Positions 50,640 to 60,582 are shown, numbered from the stretch's first letter. The stretch is DNA of 64,000 bases from Hyphomicrobiales bacterium (GCA_900469475.1 UBXG01000019.1:310001-374000), one strand, 5' to 3'. Made by a program: numbers and translations. Notes: generated from the sequence alone by a model not told the origin.

Positions 50640-51080
50640 ATGCGCATAGAGCAGGCGGCAGACGAACATCTGGAGGCGTGGGCTCGGTTGCGCTTCGAAC
50701 TTTGGCCCCATAGTTCGCTCGAACATCATCGGGCGGAACTGGCGCAATTTCGCGCTCATGAAAATGCTTCTGCGTTTGTCGCGATCGATTCTGCCGGTCA
50801 TGTCGTCGGTTTTGCCGAAGCGACATTGCGGCACGATTACGTCAATGGCTGCGAGACTTCGCCGGTCTTGTTCCTGGAGGGCATCTATGTGCGTCCCGAA
50901 GATCGGCGCGGAGGGGCGGCGCGGGCGCTTTGCCAGGCTGTCGCCGCATGGGGGCGGGAGGCTGGCTGCACTGAGTTTGCCTCGGATGCACTAATCGACA
51001 ATCTTGCGAGCCACGCCTTTCATGCCGCGCTCGGTTTCGTCGAAACCAGGCGCGTGGTCTACTTCCGAAAGCTGCTTTAG
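50640..51080 (+). CDS. GNAT acetyltransferase, AAC(6')-like
   Basis: A 146-residue acetyltransferase resembling chromosomal aminoglycoside 6'-N-acetyltransferases: LRFELWPHSSLEHHRAELAQ, RHDYVNGCETSPVLFLEGIY, VRPEDRRGGAARALC (acetyl-CoA P-loop) and FASDALIDNLASHAFHAALG. These positions line the aminoglycoside site in AAC(6')-I enzymes. The ATG at 50640 follows ATAGGAGATC. Activity on drugs is not proven; natural substrates may differ. Confidence 0.85.
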   Translation: MRIEQAADEHLEAWARLRFELWPHSSLEHHRAELAQFRAHENASAFVAIDSAGHVVGFAEATLRHDYVNGCETSPVLFLEGIYVRPEDRRGGAARALCQAVAAWGREAGCTEFASDALIDNLASHAFHAALGFVETRRVVYFRKLL

Positions 51081-51101
51081 GCCGAAGCCACAGGACTGTG
51101 C

Positions 51102-51764
51102 CTAGCCGAATGTCAATTTCGTCTTCTGCTGGCCAGCCTCGTCGAAATTCTCCGGGCTCAGCCAGCGCTCGTAGCCGGCCTTATGGCGCGGCCAGTCGGC
51201 GTCGATCATGGCGAACCAGGCGGTGTCGCGGTTCTGGCCCTTGGCGACCATGTGCTGTCGGAAAATGCCTTCGTAAACGAAGCCGAAACGCTCGGCTGCC
51301 CGCTTCGAAGGTTCATTGAGATTGTTGCATTTCCATTCAAAGCGGCGATAGCCGAGCGTGTCGAAGACGTAGGATGCGAACAGATAGAGCGTTTCGGTCG
51401 TCACGCGGCTGCGGGCGATCGCAGGTCCCCACAGGATGCTGCCGATCTCGATGACGCCATGCGCGTTGTCGATGCGCATCAATGCCTGCCGGCCCTCGGC
51501 GCGTCCGGTCCGCTTGTCGATCGTCGCGAAGAAGAGCGGATCGGCGCTGGATACGGCTTTCTCGAGCCAGGGCGAAAAGGCGGCGCGATCGGCCGGGGCA
51601 TCCTCGAAAAGATAGCGAAAGCGATCTTCCGCGCCGGGTGCGCGGGCCGAGGCAAGGAGATCGTCGCCATGACGGGCCGCGTCGAGCGGCTCGATCCGGG
51701 TGTAGCGGCCTTCAAGGGCGATGCGCTCGGGGCGGGCGACGCCCTTCCAGTTCGTCAGATCCAT
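51102..51764 (-). CDS. GNAT acetyltransferase, RimJ/RimL-like (Acetyltransf_3)
   Basis: A 220-residue N-acetyltransferase of the long RimJ-like class. ALEGRYTRIEPLDAARHGDD opens the fold; VIEIGSILWGPAIARSRVTT is the acetyl-CoA region, and RRFEWKCNNLNEPSKRAAER with FGFVYEGIFRQHMV closes it. Convergent with the preceding gene. Substrate unknown. Confidence 0.9.
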   Translation of the reverse strand: MDLTNWKGVARPERIALEGRYTRIEPLDAARHGDDLLASARAPGAEDRFRYLFEDAPADRAAFSPWLEKAVSSADPLFFATIDKRTGRAEGRQALMRIDNAHGVIEIGSILWGPAIARSRVTTETLYLFASYVFDTLGYRRFEWKCNNLNEPSKRAAERFGFVYEGIFRQHMVAKGQNRDTAWFAMIDADWPRHKAGYERWLSPENFDEAGQQKTKLTFG

Positions 51765-51793
51765 ATCAAAGTCCTTTGGTCATCAAATGTAGT

Positions 51794-52477
51794 TCAGCGA
51801 AGCCGGCCGGATTGTATCAGGTCCGCAAGGGATTGTGGCAGTTCCATTCCGTCGGGCAAGCCGGGGGCGGGCCGTGGTGATACCAGGCGGCTTTCGATGG
51901 GCAGGATGCCGGCCCAGACGGGATGATCCGCTTCGTCCATATCGCCCGGCGGCCCATTGCGGATCTTGGCGGAGGCCTCGTCGATTTTCATCCGCATGAC
52001 CGAAGTCGCCTTGACCTCCTGCTTGGTCATCGGTCTCAGGCTATCCCAGCGGCCGGGAAACAGGTCTTCGATCAGGCGGCGCAGTGCATCGGTCTTTTCC
52101 TCGATGTCATCGACGAGACGGGCCGTGCCGAAAACCATGGCCGAGCGATAGTTGACCGAATGGTTGAAGGCCGAGCGGGCCAGCACATAGCCGTCGATGA
52201 TGCTGCAGGTCAGACAGACCGGCGTGTCTTCGGCGGCGCGCAGGAAGCGGCTGGCAGACGAGCCGTGCCAATAGACGTAATCGCCTTCGCGCCAGTGCAG
52301 GGTCGGCGTCACATAGGGCGCACCGTCGATGACATAGCCGACGTGACAGAGCGGGGAGGCATCCAGAATGGCGTGGACATCGGCATGGGCGTGGCTGCCG
52401 CGCTTCGGGCTGCGCCGCACGCGGGTGCGCTCGGTGGTCGGGTAGGTCTTGGCGTCGGGCGGATAGTGATCGGCCAT
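51794..52477 (-). CDS. PNPOx-fold FMN-binding protein
   Basis: A 227-residue pyridoxamine 5'-phosphate oxidase-like protein: SPLCHVGYVIDGAPYVTPTL, YVYWHGSSASRFLRAAE (FMN-phosphate contacts) and VCLTCSIIDGYVLARSAFNH with VNYRSAMVFGTARLV. It is the usual divergent partner and target of MocR regulators, and one lies divergently 95 bases away. Function could be flavin-dependent reductase or vitamin B6-related; no proof. Confidence 0.88.
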   Translation of the reverse strand: MADHYPPDAKTYPTTERTRVRRSPKRGSHAHADVHAILDASPLCHVGYVIDGAPYVTPTLHWREGDYVYWHGSSASRFLRAAEDTPVCLTCSIIDGYVLARSAFNHSVNYRSAMVFGTARLVDDIEEKTDALRRLIEDLFPGRWDSLRPMTKQEVKATSVMRMKIDEASAKIRNGPPGDMDEADHPVWAGILPIESRLVSPRPAPGLPDGMELPQSLADLIQSGRLR

Positions 52478-52534
52478 GTCTTCCTCACAGATCGGACGTT
52501 GATCTCTGCCAGAAAAGAGGTAGGCTATAAACGG

Positions 52535-52563
52535 CCAGTTTTTTGATTTTTAGCAGACCAGTT
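52535..52563. promoter_or_regulatory. Direct repeat, probable MocR binding sites
   Basis: GGCCAGTTT (CCAGTT at 52535-52540) and GACCAGTTG (CCAGTT at 52558-52563) are direct repeats with 23-base periodicity, two helical turns, in the divergent promoter between the PNPOx gene and the MocR gene. A TATAAA box (52526-52531) lies beside them. Direct repeats at this spacing are known for MocR/PdxR dimers. Confidence 0.5.
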
Positions 52564-52571
52564 GAGGTTTC

Positions 52572-53996
52572 ATGACATCGGTGGCGCAGTGGCCGGCACT
52601 GGACCGGTCTTCGGGCGACCTAGAGGGGCAAGTCTACCGCTTGATGCGCGATCGTATCCTGCGCGGGCAGATGCCGGCAGGGCAACGGGTGCCGTCGACG
52701 CGGGTAATGGCCGTCTCGTTCGGCGTTGCGCGCTCGACCGTGGTCAACGCCTATGATCGGCTCAAGGCGGAAGGCTATCTTCACGCGACATCTGGCGCGG
52801 CGACACGCGTCGCTGCGTTCCCGACGACGCCGTTGTCGGGTCAGGCTGCACCACCGCCCCCAAATTTGCCGCGTGTTACGGAATTCAAGACCGGGGGATT
52901 GTATGAACCCGGCGTGCCCGATGTCTCCACCTTTCCCCATGCCGCCTGGGCGCGCTGTCTCGGTGCTCGGGGTCGATCGTTGCGGGTGCATGATCTCGGC
53001 TACAGCGATCATGGCGGCATTCGCGAGTTGCGCGAGGCGATCCTCGAACACATCTCGGCGACGCGTGGCGTGGTCGCCCGGCCCGAGCAGATCGTGATCG
53101 TGCCGTCGACGGGTGCTGCAATCGGGCTGCTAGCGAGCGTGTTGCTTCAGCCGGATCATCCAGGCGACATCGTTTGGATGGAGGACCCGGGCTATGCCAG
53201 CGCGCAGGCGATCCTGCGGATGGCTGGGGCCAGCCTCGTGCCGGTGCCTTGCGATGCCGAGGGTATCGATATCGCGCAAGGGGCCGGGCCATCGCCGCGC
53301 CTGATCTATGTCACGCCGTCACATCAATATCCGACCGGAGCCACGATGAGCCTGCCGCGTCGTCTCGCCTTGCTGGAATTTGCCCGCGCCAATGGTGCGA
53401 TCGTGCTGGAAGACGATTACGATAGCGAGTTTCAATATGCATCGCGGCCGATTGCCGCCCTGCAGGGCATCGATCACGGTGAAGTGGTCGCCTATATCGG
53501 CACCTTTTCGAAGACTCTCGCGCCCGGTCTGCGCGTCGCTTATGCCGTCATTCCCTCGCGGCTTCTGGCGGCCACCGAAGCGGCACAACGGCTGAGGGGC
53601 GCCGTTGTGCCCGTTCACATTCAGGCGGCTCTTGCCGATTTCATGCGAGAAGGGCGGTTTCGCGCCCATTTGCGGCAGATGAACGGCATTTATGCCGAGC
53701 GCATGGCGGCAACCGTCGAAGCGCTTCGTCGCCATTGCGGCGATTGGCTTGATGTGGGCGAGGGTGGCGGCGGGCTGCAACTGGCAAGCTGGTTCCGCGA
53801 CGGAAAGACCGATGATGTTGCCCTCGCGCGGATCATCAACGCCAGTGGTTTTGCAGTTCGGCCGATATCGGCGCTGTATCTTGGCCCTGCGCGACCCGGA
53901 CTGCTGCTCGGCATTGCCCGTATGGAGGCCCAGGCTGCGGATGGGGCGGCTGCCAAAATTGCCAGACTGCTTGCAACGGTGCCTGTCAGCGCCTGA
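52572..53996 (+). CDS. MocR-family regulator (GntR HTH fused to aminotransferase fold)
   Basis: A 474-residue regulator. The N-terminal winged helix includes QVYRLMRDRILRGQMPAGQR and STVVNAYDRLKAEGYL. A linker of about 50 residues leads to a type-I aminotransferase domain; the PLP lysine is in YIGTFSKTLAPGLR, and the phosphate-pocket Asp/Tyr in YVTPSHQYPTGATMS and LEDDYDSEFQY. Probably a PLP-sensing activator of the divergent PNPOx gene and an autorepressor. Its last 11 bases overlap the end of the convergent AraC gene. Confidence 0.94.
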   Translation: MTSVAQWPALDRSSGDLEGQVYRLMRDRILRGQMPAGQRVPSTRVMAVSFGVARSTVVNAYDRLKAEGYLHATSGAATRVAAFPTTPLSGQAAPPPPNLPRVTEFKTGGLYEPGVPDVSTFPHAAWARCLGARGRSLRVHDLGYSDHGGIRELREAILEHISATRGVVARPEQIVIVPSTGAAIGLLASVLLQPDHPGDIVWMEDPGYASAQAILRMAGASLVPVPCDAEGIDIAQGAGPSPRLIYVTPSHQYPTGATMSLPRRLALLEFARANGAIVLEDDYDSEFQYASRPIAALQGIDHGEVVAYIGTFSKTLAPGLRVAYAVIPSRLLAATEAAQRLRGAVVPVHIQAALADFMREGRFRAHLRQMNGIYAERMAATVEALRRHCGDWLDVGEGGGGLQLASWFRDGKTDDVALARIINASGFAVRPISALYLGPARPGLLLGIARMEAQAADGAAAKIARLLATVPVSA

Positions 53997-54849
53997 GAAA
54001 CATCGCCCGGTATTCGCGCGGTGTCATGCCTTTCAGCGCCTTGAACTGCCTGTTGAAATTGGCAAGCGAGGCATAGCCGACGGCATCGCTGATGTGCTGC
54101 ACGGCCTGATCCGTGGAAGAGAGGCGGGCGCAGGCGTCGCCGATACGCATGCGCATGAGATAGTCCGATATCGTTCCGCCGGTATGGCGGCGAAACATGC
54201 GGTGCAGGCCGGAGACGCTGAGCGCCGCAATATCGGCCAGCTCATCGAGGCTGATCGCGCGGGCATAGTGCAGATGCATATGCGTCAGCACGCGGTCGAT
54301 GCGCTCGCGGCTTTCCTTGAGATCCGGCGCCTGCGCCGGCGCGCTTGCGAGCGGTGTCGCGTGCCGGTCTTCCGCGACCCTCACCAGAATGCCGAGCAAA
54401 GCCAGAAGGCGCTCCACGGGAGGCTTTTCGAAAATGGTTTCGAAGGAGGAGCGGACGGCAGCGGAGGTTGTCTGCGAAAAGCGCAGGCCGTTATCTCCAC
54501 GCTGCAGCATCGTTTCGATCGACCGGAATTCGACGGCGCCGCCTGTTATCTGCAATAGCCAGTCGCGATTGAACCAGAGAACCAAGGCAATATGCGGCTT
54601 TTCTTCCTCGATCTTGGCGCGCGAAACCCAGCTATGCGGCAGGTTGGGGCCGACGAGAACGAGATCGCCGTCACCATAGTCGCCACTGTGATCGCCGATG
54701 AAGCGCTGGCCGATGGAATTCAGCGTCAGCGTCAGCTCGAATTCCGGATGGTGATGCCACTGGAACGGAATGCAGTCGTCAAGCCTGCGGTTCAGCATGC
54801 TCCAGGAGGCTTCCGGCGAACGGGGCAGAACTTCGAGATAGGGCCTCAT
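53986..54849 (-). CDS. AraC-family transcriptional regulator with cupin sensor domain
   Basis: A 287-residue regulator. The N-terminal cupin-like ligand domain (FQWHHHPEFELTLTLNSIGQ to GDGDLVLVGPNLPHSW) precedes a C-terminal double HTH (ISLDELADIAALSVSGLHRM and QHISDAVGYASLANFNRQFK). It is divergent from the phytanoyl-CoA-type dioxygenase at 54984, its likely target. Ligand unknown, presumably the dioxygenase substrate or product. Confidence 0.93.
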   Translation of the reverse strand: MRPYLEVLPRSPEASWSMLNRRLDDCIPFQWHHHPEFELTLTLNSIGQRFIGDHSGDYGDGDLVLVGPNLPHSWVSRAKIEEEKPHIALVLWFNRDWLLQITGGAVEFRSIETMLQRGDNGLRFSQTTSAAVRSSFETIFEKPPVERLLALLGILVRVAEDRHATPLASAPAQAPDLKESRERIDRVLTHMHLHYARAISLDELADIAALSVSGLHRMFRRHTGGTISDYLMRMRIGDACARLSSTDQAVQHISDAVGYASLANFNRQFKALKGMTPREYRAMFLRR

Positions 54850-54983
54850 GGGGCGTCCGCAGTGTCATTGGAGCCAGAATAGTATCAGAATTGGCCAAAG
54901 CTAGGCAACATGGAAACTCTGGTTAGAGTTACAACTTCCGCCGTCACCCGAAACCAAAAGGGCCAGCAAGATGGAGGAAACTT

Positions 54984-55919
54984 ATGCAGCCTGCCTTGAA
55001 ACGAGACGCGCACCCGACCGCGTCAGCAGTCACAACGCAATTGAAAGATATCCAGAAGACATTGCCGCTCAGGGTGCTGTCGAAGGACGATTGGCAGCAT
55101 TGGATCACGAAAGGCTATGTGATCGTGCGGCAGGCTGTGCCGGCAGCGAATGTCGAGCGGCTTGTCGACCTTTTGTGGCGTTTTGACGAGAAGGACCCGA
55201 ACGATCCCTCCACCTGGTATGCGCCGCAGCGGCGCGAGCACAAGATGAAGGAGCTCAACAATACCGGCATGCTGGAGATCTACAATCATCAGTATCTCTG
55301 GGACAACCGCATGGAAAGGCGCATCTACGATGTCTTCGTCGACATCTGGGATCGGGAGGATCTCTGGGTCACCATCGATCGTGCCAATCTCAATCCGCCG
55401 AAGAAGGTGAAGGGCAACCCAAATGGCTTCATTCATTGGGATGTCGACACTTCGATCCGGCCGCTGCCGATCGGCGTCCAGGGTGTCTTAAGCCTGAAGA
55501 AGCAGGATGGCGATGTCGGTGGGTTTCAGTGCGTGCCGGAACTCTTCGAGCATTTCGAGGAATGGGAAAAGACTCAGCCGGCCGATCGCGATCCGATGCA
55601 TCCCGACATGACGGGCCTGTCGGTCGTCAACATCGACATGGAGCCCGGTGATCTGATGATCTTCAATTCGCTGCTCGCGCACGGCGTCCGCCCCAACCAT
55701 TCGGATAACCGCGTTCGCATGGCGCAATATATCTCCATGCATCCGGCGGAATACGACAATGTCGGCGAGCGCGAGGAACGTATCCGCCTATGGCGGGAGC
55801 TGGACTCTCCGAAGCGCGACGCCTTTCCTGGCGATCCCCGTGAATGGGAAAAGCACAACGCCACGACGGCCAAACTCACGCCGCTCGGTGAAAAGCTGCT
55901 GGGTCTCAAGAGCTGGTGA
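54984..55919 (+). CDS. Phytanoyl-CoA dioxygenase family oxygenase
   Basis: A 311-residue Fe(II)/2-oxoglutarate oxygenase. The iron ligands HxD...H are H and D in FIHWDVDTSIRP and the distal His in LLAHGVRPNHSDNRVRMAQY, where the Arg binds 2-OG. The ATG at 54984 has GGAGG 7 bases upstream. It is controlled probably by the divergent AraC regulator. Substrate not evident. Confidence 0.88.
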   Translation: MQPALKRDAHPTASAVTTQLKDIQKTLPLRVLSKDDWQHWITKGYVIVRQAVPAANVERLVDLLWRFDEKDPNDPSTWYAPQRREHKMKELNNTGMLEIYNHQYLWDNRMERRIYDVFVDIWDREDLWVTIDRANLNPPKKVKGNPNGFIHWDVDTSIRPLPIGVQGVLSLKKQDGDVGGFQCVPELFEHFEEWEKTQPADRDPMHPDMTGLSVVNIDMEPGDLMIFNSLLAHGVRPNHSDNRVRMAQYISMHPAEYDNVGEREERIRLWRELDSPKRDAFPGDPREWEKHNATTAKLTPLGEKLLGLKSW

Positions 55920-55939
55920 GCGACCACAACTAACCTCTC

Positions 55940-55972
55940 AAAAAAATATCGAGCGGCTTGTGGCCGCTCGAT
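55940..55972 (-). terminator. Rho-independent terminator of the histidine phosphatase gene
   Basis: A perfect 10-bp stem ATCGAGCGGC / GCCGCTCGAT (55948-55957 with 55963-55972) is followed on the minus strand by ATTTTTTTG. It lies 35 bases behind the phosphatase stop (56008). On the plus strand the tail is poor, so it mainly serves the minus strand. Confidence 0.85.
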
Positions 55973-56007
55973 TCAGTTATGCCGATGCGGGGATCAGTGC
56001 GCGGCCG

Positions 56008-56589
56008 TCAGATTTCGTTCCAGCGGCGGATGACCGGCTCGGTCAGGTCGTGCTCATAACCAAGCACGCTGATGCTCGTGGTATCGAGAACCAGATGCGC
56101 GCCACCTTCCGGCGGCAGGCCGACCCAGCGGGCGGCGAAGACGCGCAGGAAATGGGCGCTGGAAAAGATCAGAACGGAGCCGTCGATGTTGCGAAGTTCG
56201 CCGATGATCCGGTCGGCGCGGGCACCGACATCGGCGGCAGATTCGCCATTCGGGCAGCCGTCGCGAAAGACCTGCCAGCCGGGGCGTTCGGCAAGGATCG
56301 CCTTCGTGGTGATGCCCTCATAGGCGCCATAATCCCACTCCGCCAAATCGTCCTTGACGACGCGGCGGTCGCCGAAGCCGGCCAGCGCGCAGGTGTTTTG
56401 CGCGCGCTGCGAGGGGCTCGACCAGACGGCGGCGAAATCGATGAGGGGTAGGCGGCCCGCGAGTTTGCGGGCGGCTTCCTCGCCTGCAGCGGTCAGGGGA
56501 ATATCGGTCCGGCCGGTATGCCTGCCGGAGAGGCTCCACTCCGTCTGTCCGTGGCGTACCAGATAGACTTCGGGATAGGCGCTGCTCAT
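56008..56589 (-). CDS. Histidine phosphatase (phosphoglycerate mutase-like) family protein
   Basis: A 193-residue phosphatase. The RHG catalytic motif is in VYLVRHGQTEWSLSGRHTGR, the second catalytic Arg in WSSPSQRAQNTCALAG, the acid Glu in LAEWDYGAYEGIT, and the second His in VLIFSSAHFLRVFAARWVG. SixA/CobC-like. Substrate unknown. Confidence 0.93.
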   Translation of the reverse strand: MSSAYPEVYLVRHGQTEWSLSGRHTGRTDIPLTAAGEEAARKLAGRLPLIDFAAVWSSPSQRAQNTCALAGFGDRRVVKDDLAEWDYGAYEGITTKAILAERPGWQVFRDGCPNGESAADVGARADRIIGELRNIDGSVLIFSSAHFLRVFAARWVGLPPEGGAHLVLDTTSISVLGYEHDLTEPVIRRWNEI

Positions 56590-56599
56590 GCCGTTTCTC

Positions 56600-56715
56600 C
56601 TTTTCGCTACAGCATCGGCCCGAAAATCGGGATCGATTTTCGGAAAGCCTGATGCGTAGATTCAAACATTGAGAGCATCCTTTGTGCGTCCGTACGGACG
56701 CACGGCGCTCTCGCG
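56600..56715. repeat. Dispersed rhizobial repeat with 20-base perfect palindrome
   Basis: CAGCATCGGCCCGAAAATCG, then GGATCGATTTTCGGAAAGCC and TGATGCGTAGATTCAAA forms imperfect hairpins (CGAAAATCG.../CGATTTTCG). It is followed by the perfect 20-base palindrome GTGCGTCCGTACGGACGCAC (56684-56703). Both parts resemble sequences scattered through Rhizobium intergenic regions. It fills the 233-base gap together with no visible gene. Confidence 0.7.
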
Positions 56716-56822
56716 TGCGAAATTCTTCGCATCTGCGAAGGGTTCTGTCGAGAGTTAAGGCTGTTCGGTAAGTATCGCGACAACCCTCTGCAAATCCAAG
56801 CTGTTGCAGAGAGTTGTGAATC

Positions 56823-57029
56823 TCATCGTTTCACGGCGCGGCGGACGCTGTAGAGCAGAATGGCGAGGCAGCCGATCAGCAGGAGAAGGCCGCCCGCGAG
56901 CGGTGGCATAGCGAAAAACTCCACCGCTCCGGCAATCACGAGAATGAGGATGAGGCAGAGCGTGGCGAGACTGCCATCATCGATGAACATGCCGATAAGC
57001 TCGGAGAGGGCGATGCGCAGGACGGTCAT
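56823..57029 (-). CDS. Small hydrophobic protein, translationally coupled to the COG4280 gene
   Basis: A 68-residue protein from the ATG at 57029, with two TM helices (LATLCLILILVIAGAVEFFA and GGLLLLIGCLAILLYSVRR) and a basic end. Its start overlaps the stop of the preceding COG4280 gene by 4 bases. No known family is recognised. It may be an accessory subunit of the larger membrane protein. Confidence 0.7.
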   Translation of the reverse strand: MTVLRIALSELIGMFIDDGSLATLCLILILVIAGAVEFFAMPPLAGGLLLLIGCLAILLYSVRRAVKR

Positions 57030-57772
57030 TGGGCTGCCTTTGCTGTTGGGTTGCCGCGCATGGCGCGGATGATGGCGTAGGAGGCGAGCGAGACGATCGC
57101 GAAGATGGCGATCAGGGCGAGATCCTCGCCCGGCCAATGCGCGCCGATACCTTCACCGGTCCAGAATATGCCGAAGCTTGTCAGCATCAGGCCAACCACG
57201 AATTTCAGGGTATTTTCCGGCACGGTGGCGAGCGGACGATGGACCAGCAGCCCGATCAGCATGACCAGCACGAAGGCGGCAAGGGCGCCGAGGCCGGCAT
57301 AGAGCGTCAGGCCATGGGCACCGCCGACGGCAATCACGATGAAGACCACTTCGACACCTTCGAGCAGCACCGCCTTGAAGGCGGCAAGGCCGGCGAGATA
57401 ATCGGCCCGGCGGTCCGTGGACTGCGCCTGCAAGGCGGCCGTCTCCTTCGAGAAGGCCGCTTCCTCGTCGTGCAGGGCGATGACGCCGAGCGACCGGAGG
57501 ATGGCTTTGCGCAGCCAGCGCATGCCGAACAGGATGAGGAGAACGCCGACGACGAACTGCAGGATTTCGATCGGTATCAGCGCCAGCAGCGGTCCGAAGA
57601 TGAGAACGAGGGCCGCCAGCACAGCAAGCGCAAGCGCGGCGCCGGTCAGTGCCGGGCGCCAGCTTCGCGTGACGCCGACGGCAAGGACGATGGTGAAGGC
57701 TTCCACGACCTCGACAAACGAGCCGAGGAAAGATGCTGTCACGGTGGAGAGAATGGGCGTGAGGCTGTTCAT
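57026..57772 (-). CDS. COG4280-type polytopic membrane protein
   Basis: A 248-residue membrane protein with about seven TM segments. Two acidic membrane motifs stand out as pseudo-repeats: SFVEVVEAFTIVLAVGV (17-33) and LLEGVEVVFIVIAVGGAHG. These paired Glu helices recall cation transporters of the Gdt1/FTR1 kind, but the exact E-G-D-K/R motif of Gdt1 and REGLE of FTR1 are absent. Transport of a divalent metal is only a possibility. Start ATG at 57772. Confidence 0.8.
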   Translation of the reverse strand: MNSLTPILSTVTASFLGSFVEVVEAFTIVLAVGVTRSWRPALTGAALALAVLAALVLIFGPLLALIPIEILQFVVGVLLILFGMRWLRKAILRSLGVIALHDEEAAFSKETAALQAQSTDRRADYLAGLAAFKAVLLEGVEVVFIVIAVGGAHGLTLYAGLGALAAFVLVMLIGLLVHRPLATVPENTLKFVVGLMLTSFGIFWTGEGIGAHWPGEDLALIAIFAIVSLASYAIIRAMRGNPTAKAAQ

Positions 57773-57903
57773 GAATTGATTCCCGAATGACGGTTAGGGC
57801 GTTGAATGCGAATGGTATTTTCCGGACGATTATTCTTCATGTCTTGGATGAGCCGAGGCTTGGCCATATGCCGATATTGCGTGCGCGCTGCACTTCGGCG
57901 TCG

Positions 57904-58803
57904 TCACTTGCGTTTCCTCGTGCCGCGCTTGCTCCATGTCTTGTCGATGGCGCCGCGCAGCTGGCTGAGTCGGTCAAGGCTGTCGATGGCGATATCCTTG
58001 CCCTTGGCGGCCAATGCGACGATCAGGGATTCAATCAGCACCATCGTGCCAGCATGCATGGCGAGGTGGCCGGCATTGCCGCGCGGAACGGGCAGGATTT
58101 CAGCCACCCTGTCGGTAACAAGCAGGCCGAGATCGTCGCTGATCAGAATGACCGGTACATCGAGCTTGCCGGCCTGGTCGAGCAGCACTTCGACCTCCCG
58201 GTAGAGCGGCGCATAAGCGATCATCAGCACCGCGTCGCCCTCGCCGATCCAGAGCAGGCGATCGGCGAGCGCGATGCCGGAGGCCGAGAGCGCGCTAGTC
58301 GGCAGGCCGATGCGGTTGAACTGCAGGCTGGCATAGTCCGCAATGGCGCCCGAGGGGCCGATGCCGAAGACATGACGTCGCGCTGCCTTGGCAAGAATAT
58401 CGACACAGCGCTCGAAGCTTACGGCGAATTCCTCGCGCCGCAGGACCTCCAAAGCCTGCTCGTGTATCCCGATGACATGGTGAAGCGCATCGCTAGACTG
58501 GCTGCCGGTTTCAGCCAACGTGCGTTGCAGTCGCGTTCCGGGTGACGGCGTTCCGGTCAGCTCCTCAAGCAGGGCGGCCCGCAGCGTCGACAGGCTTTCG
58601 AAGCCGAGGTTGCGCGCCGTGCGGACGACCGTCGCGTCGCTGGTACCGGCGAGCTGCGCGATCTGAGCGGCCGAATTCAACAGTGCGGCCTGCTTCTGAT
58701 CGACGAAGAAACGCGCGATGCGTTGCTCGGCCGGTGCCAGCGTTTCGATTAAATCGAGAACGCGATCTTTGAAAGCGCGAGATTTCTGCGTCGTTTCTGC
58801 CAT
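57904..58803 (-). CDS. RpiR-family transcriptional regulator (HTH + SIS domain)
   Basis: A 299-residue regulator starting at the ATG at 58803 (MAETTQKSRAFKDR). The N-terminal HTH_6 domain includes EQRIARFFVDQKQAALLNSA and SDATVVRTARNLGFESLSTL. The SIS domain (about 125-260) includes VFGIGPSGAIADYASLQFNR and VLMIAYAPLYREVEVLLDQA. The RpiR class usually senses a sugar phosphate. The upstream LLM-type oxidoreductase gene on the same strand is 150 bases away and may or may not be linked. A basic tail (KRGTRKRK) ends the protein. Confidence 0.92.
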   Translation of the reverse strand: MAETTQKSRAFKDRVLDLIETLAPAEQRIARFFVDQKQAALLNSAAQIAQLAGTSDATVVRTARNLGFESLSTLRAALLEELTGTPSPGTRLQRTLAETGSQSSDALHHVIGIHEQALEVLRREEFAVSFERCVDILAKAARRHVFGIGPSGAIADYASLQFNRIGLPTSALSASGIALADRLLWIGEGDAVLMIAYAPLYREVEVLLDQAGKLDVPVILISDDLGLLVTDRVAEILPVPRGNAGHLAMHAGTMVLIESLIVALAAKGKDIAIDSLDRLSQLRGAIDKTWSKRGTRKRK

Positions 58804-58952
58804 GGGATATCTTTTGTAGTGAATGCTACCAATTGCATTATCTGTAGCATTTGCTGCAAGAGAATGACAGCGCAAAACAAAGGGCGCTTCGCTGTATTGC
58901 AAAGCGCCCGTTTTGATCGCGCTGAAAGGCAAGCGCAGAGAGCTTGCTGCGA

Positions 58953-59990
<1,038 letters not shown>

Positions 59991-60204
59991 GATTTTTCCT
60001 GTCATGTGTCGAAATGATAATGTTGAGACAGCATGTAGTGCCGCTCCCGACCATCCACTACCCGGAAAGTTTCGGCTGAAATCTTCGAAGAATTCGATAT
60101 GCCGATGGCAACCGACGATATTCGGCAACGCCGCCGTTGCGATCAGTGGCACTCAATCCGATATTACTTCGACGTCAGCACAGTCGGATCAGGAGAGGAA
60201 ACAC

Positions 60205-60582
60205 ATGGTCGCACTGAAAAAGGTCAATCTTACCAAAGCTTTTGCCGCCTTCGATGAGACATGGAGTCCGCGCGTCGGCGGCGATATCAACGATTTCCAG
60301 GTGAAGCTCACGAAGCTGGAGGGTGCCTTCCATTGGCACCATCATGAAGAGGAGGACGAGCTCTTCCTGGTCGTCAAAGGCACGCTGCGCATGAAGCTGC
60401 GCGAGGAAAACGGCGGTGACGTCGTGCTCGGGCCGGGCGAATACATCATCGTTCCGCATGGGGTAGAACATTGTCCGGTCGCCGAGCCGACCTGCGAAGT
60501 CGTGTTGTTCGAGCGCAATACGACGCTCAATACCGGCAATGTCGAAAACGAGCGGACGATCCGCGAGCCCAAGCGTCTTTGA
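60205..60582 (+). CDS. Cupin-domain protein
   Basis: A 125-residue single cupin. Motif 1 is FHWHHHEEEDELFLVVKGTL (two His, Glu metal ligands) and motif 2 is GPGEYIIVPHGVEHCPVAE. The ATG at 60205 follows AGGAGAGGAAACAC. It is divergent from the LLM oxidoreductase. Such proteins act as small metal-dependent enzymes; the specific reaction cannot be read. Confidence 0.9.
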   Translation: MVALKKVNLTKAFAAFDETWSPRVGGDINDFQVKLTKLEGAFHWHHHEEEDELFLVVKGTLRMKLREENGGDVVLGPGEYIIVPHGVEHCPVAEPTCEVVLFERNTTLNTGNVENERTIREPKRL

